Shown in pieces: positions 5,499-5,561 of a DNA stretch of 5,561 nt. Within the stretch, counting starts at the first letter, position 1; each line of letters starts with the position of its first letter. The notes under the pieces are model-generated. The model was not told where the DNA came from. It made no database searches and worked only from the letters and a program-made list of their open reading frames with translations. Source of the DNA: Bacteroidota bacterium (lineage in GTDB: Bacteria > Bacteroidota > Bacteroidia > Flavobacteriales > Weeksellaceae); the NCBI GenBank assembly GCA_023411265.1, contig JAEYOX010000110.1:1-5561 (forward strand). The letters are read 5' to 3'. The position numbers were made by a program, and so were the translations under genes.

Positions 5499-5561
5499 AT
5501 TTCCTTTGTCTGTAATCCGCGAAATGCGGCACGCCATTCAAAGGACATTTGTTCGGTAATT
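5477..5561 (-). CDS. C-terminal end of an unrecognised gene entering from the right edge
   Basis: One minus-strand frame stays open from the window edge to a TAG at 5477-5479, about 27 codons. It encodes ITEQMSFEWRAAFRGL, then QTKEISSNRVD. I do not recognise the protein. In related flavobacteria rny commonly follows the cell-division gene zapA, but this tail does not look like the charged coiled-coil end of ZapA. A second frame is also open here (LPNKCPLNGVPHF onward, to a TAG near 5450), so the frame choice is uncertain. The stretch may equally be non-coding. The first frame is preferred for its more protein-like composition and the suitable distance of its stop from rny. Confidence 0.3.
   Translation of the reverse strand, partial: ITEQMSFEWRAAFRGLQTKEISSNRVD

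Noticed and set aside
5480..5500. GTTCAAATC on the minus strand, resembling a tRNA T-loop and a possible attachment site.
   Set aside because: The flanking bases do not form a T-arm stem, and no acceptor, D-arm or anticodon arm can be built around it.
1..5561. CRISPR array, insertion sequence ends, rRNA or tRNA genes.
   Set aside because: No regularly spaced repeats, transposase reading frame, terminal inverted repeats with target duplication, or RNA gene signatures were seen.

Overview
The window reads as chromosomal DNA from a member of the Bacteroidota, probably a flavobacterium (Chryseobacterium/Weeksellaceae-like). The evidence is a SusC/RagA-style TonB-dependent receptor start with a carboxypeptidase-regulatory-like domain, Bacteroidota-type -7 boxes (TAnnTTTG) at short distances from start codons, little sign of Shine-Dalgarno sequences, and a long-form urocanate hydratase. 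The exact genus is inference. All supported genes lie on the minus strand, so transcription runs from high to low coordinates.

In transcription order: (1) 5477-5561, the last 27 codons of an unrecognised gene that enters from the right edge. (2) 3794-5368, rny, ribonuclease Y, complete, with a strong intrinsic terminator just after it (about 3744-3776). (3) 3387-3743, a gene-free spacer of about 360 bp with several palindromes and a short direct repeat; its hutU-proximal part looks like the hutU promoter/operator. (4) 1401-3386, hutU, a 661-residue urocanate hydratase of the long form also found in animals. (5) 973-1308 and 681-983, an AT-rich two-gene cassette with overlapping ends: an HTH antitoxin followed by a RelE/ParE-like toxin, with its own promoter. 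(6) 1-608, the first 202 codons of a TonB-dependent outer-membrane receptor that runs off the left edge, preceded by a good promoter candidate.

These are independent transcription units rather than one pathway: RNA turnover (rny), histidine degradation (hutU, with no other hut gene in view), a toxin-antitoxin module, and outer-membrane uptake. The toxin-antitoxin pair is visibly more AT-rich than its neighbours and is probably an acquired insertion. I see no convincing undescribed multi-gene system. The most interesting signals are the paired CCGG-centred palindromes upstream of hutU, the missing urocanase-signature cysteine, and a substituted conserved position in the toxin.
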